From assembly GCA_031282935.1 (NCBI GenBank), contig JAITCS010000064.1:1-5753 (forward strand): 5,753 nt of DNA. Direction: 5' to 3'. Below the pieces are notes generated by a model. That model worked only from the letters and a program-made list of their open reading frames with translations. It searched no databases and had not been told where the DNA came from. Positions within the stretch are counted from its first letter, which is position 1. The number at the start of each line of letters is the position of its first letter. This DNA comes from Cellulomonadaceae bacterium. Its GTDB lineage: Bacteria > Actinomycetota > Actinomycetes > Actinomycetales > Cellulomonadaceae. Below are positions 5,262-5,753 of the stretch, in pieces. The translations under genes were made by a program, and so were the position numbers.

Positions 5262-5753
5262 GTACCCCCCCCCCGCTTCTCGAGCGATCCGAGCGTCCCG
5301 TGCAACTTGAGCGTTCCTTGCGTCCTTTCCGTACCGAGCGTTCTTTGCGCTTCTTTCCTGCTGAGCGTTCCATGCTTTCCGAGCGGGCCATGCGTGGCAG
5401 CCTGCTGACTGCCCTCGGGGTTACGGCTGCCACGTTAACGCTGGCTGCTGGGTGCAGCGGCCAGACCGCCTCGCCGCCGGTTGATCAGGTCAACCCGCCA
5501 GACGCTGCGGCGACTTCCGAACCGGCGACTTCCGAACCGGCGGCTTCTCCTGGCTCTGACGTAGTGCCGGGAGCTGACACGACGCCTGGCGACCCTGCGG
5601 AGACGCCCAACTACCGACTGCGCATAGGCATCGAAATAGACAAACCAGGGGTTGGCTTCCTCACGCAAGACGGGGCCACCGGGTTCGACATTGACGTGGC
5701 AAAGTACATCGCCGAGCGGCTCGGGGTACATCACGAGGACATTCAATGGGTGG
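5252..5753 (+). CDS. Second family 3 solute-binding lipoprotein, N-terminal part (cut by the right edge)
   Basis: This is a paralogue of the preceding binding protein and is predicted to be lipid-anchored. From ATG 5252 the frame is open for 167 residues to the edge. A lipobox LAAGC (Cys68) follows a hydrophobic stretch, then a Pro/Ala/Thr/Ser tether with a duplicated ATSEP unit (69-122). The first lobe then begins: LRIGIEIDKPGVGF, GFDIDVAKYIAERLG, closely matching its neighbour. The start is uncertain. ATG 5252 is the first possible start, overlaps the upstream gene by 10 bp and places a C10 tract and GAGCG repeats inside the coding region, but has no ribosome site. ATG 5372 gives a normal 27-residue lipoprotein signal (Cys28), and ATG 5390 an even shorter one. 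With the long start, the extra leader is rich in Glu-Arg-Ser triplets. The ligand-binding residues lie beyond the window, so substrate cannot be judged. Confidence 0.8.
   Translation, partial: MQISTPPPLLERSERPVQLERSLRPFRTERSLRFFPAERSMLSERAMRGSLLTALGVTAATLTLAAGCSGQTASPPVDQVNPPDAAATSEPATSEPAASPGSDVVPGADTTPGDPAETPNYRLRIGIEIDKPGVGFLTQDGATGFDIDVAKYIAERLGVHHEDIQWV
5265..5274. repeat. C10 homopolymer tract, possible contingency (phase-variation) site
   Basis: Ten consecutive cytosines sit four bases after the stop of the first solute-binding gene and 13 bases after ATG 5252 of the next. With ten C's, ATG 5252 is in frame with the lipoprotein; a gain or loss of one C would break that frame. If translation starts at ATG 5372 or 5390 instead, the tract would be in the untranslated junction and could only alter coupling or spacing. 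It is by far the longest homopolymer noticed in the window. Confidence 0.9.
5282..5389 (+). repeat. Six phased GAGCG repeats coding Glu-Arg-Ser-like triplets
   Basis: The 9-mer GAGCGNNCC/T occurs at 5282, 5291, 5309, 5336, 5363 and 5381, at spacings of 9, 18, 27, 27 and 18, all multiples of nine. The two 27-bp units from 5309 and 5336 also resemble each other between the cores (TTGCG followed by pyrimidine-rich sequence). In the frame of the downstream lipoprotein the cores read ERS, ERP, ERS, ERS, ERS and ERA, with no stop codon. This looks like a small duplication array in the leader of the lipoprotein gene or in the junction before it. Confidence 0.8.
5510..5539 (+). repeat. Perfect 15-bp tandem duplication in the lipoprotein tether
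   Basis: GCGACTTCCGAACCG is repeated exactly, back to back, followed by a diverged third copy (GCGGCTTCTCC). In frame it codes ATSEP twice and then AASPG. It lies in the flexible tether between the lipidated cysteine and the binding domain, so copy-number change would only alter tether length. Confidence 0.9.

Noticed and set aside
5245..5746. Arg/Ser-rich minus-strand reading frames at the right end
   Set aside because: They are reverse readings of the GAGCG repeats and of the second binding protein, whose plus-strand frame has a lipobox and a clear binding-protein domain.

Overview
The window looks like chromosomal DNA of a high- to moderate-GC Gram-positive actinomycete. This is an inference from four things: actinobacterial-looking phosphoenolpyruvate carboxylase and endonuclease IV sequences, a GluB-like family 3 solute-binding lipoprotein, purine-rich AGGTGA-type ribosome sites, and a -10 box placed for a leaderless transcript. 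A host-associated Actinomycetaceae-like genus would fit, but the species cannot be named from this sequence.

Layout. Positions 1-1550 (minus strand) hold the N-terminal part of ppc, which runs off the left edge. A 161-bp divergent spacer separates it from nfo (1712-2497, plus strand), an endonuclease IV with all nine metal ligands. A 119-bp spacer follows. It starts with a CRP/GlxR-like palindrome directly after the nfo stop and has a weak extended -10 candidate and a good ribosome site. These lead into four tightly packed plus-strand genes for exported proteins: (1) a secreted protein with a C-terminal sortase-like domain carrying His204, Cys258 and Arg264 (2617-3438); (2) a lipoprotein with a bacterial SH3 domain and a second, degenerate copy of that C-terminal domain (3448-4329); (3) a family 3 solute-binding lipoprotein (4326-5261); (4) a second solute-binding lipoprotein cut by the right edge (5252-5753). 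The junctions are a 9-bp gap, an ATGA overlap, and a possible 10-bp overlap, so co-transcription is likely.

How they may work together. The first two genes are housekeeping (anaplerosis and base excision repair). The last four form an envelope cassette. Two adjacent solute-binding proteins with no permease in view, beside a paired sortase-like/SH3b module, suggest cell-surface sensing, wall remodelling or uptake rather than a plain transport operon. The most interesting points are the intact versus degenerate sortase-like pair, loss of both canonical amino-acid-anchoring residues in the first solute-binding protein, and a C10 homopolymer followed by GAGCG repeats at phased spacings at the start of the last gene, which could make that lipoprotein phase-variable. 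No RNA genes, insertion sequences or CRISPR arrays were seen.
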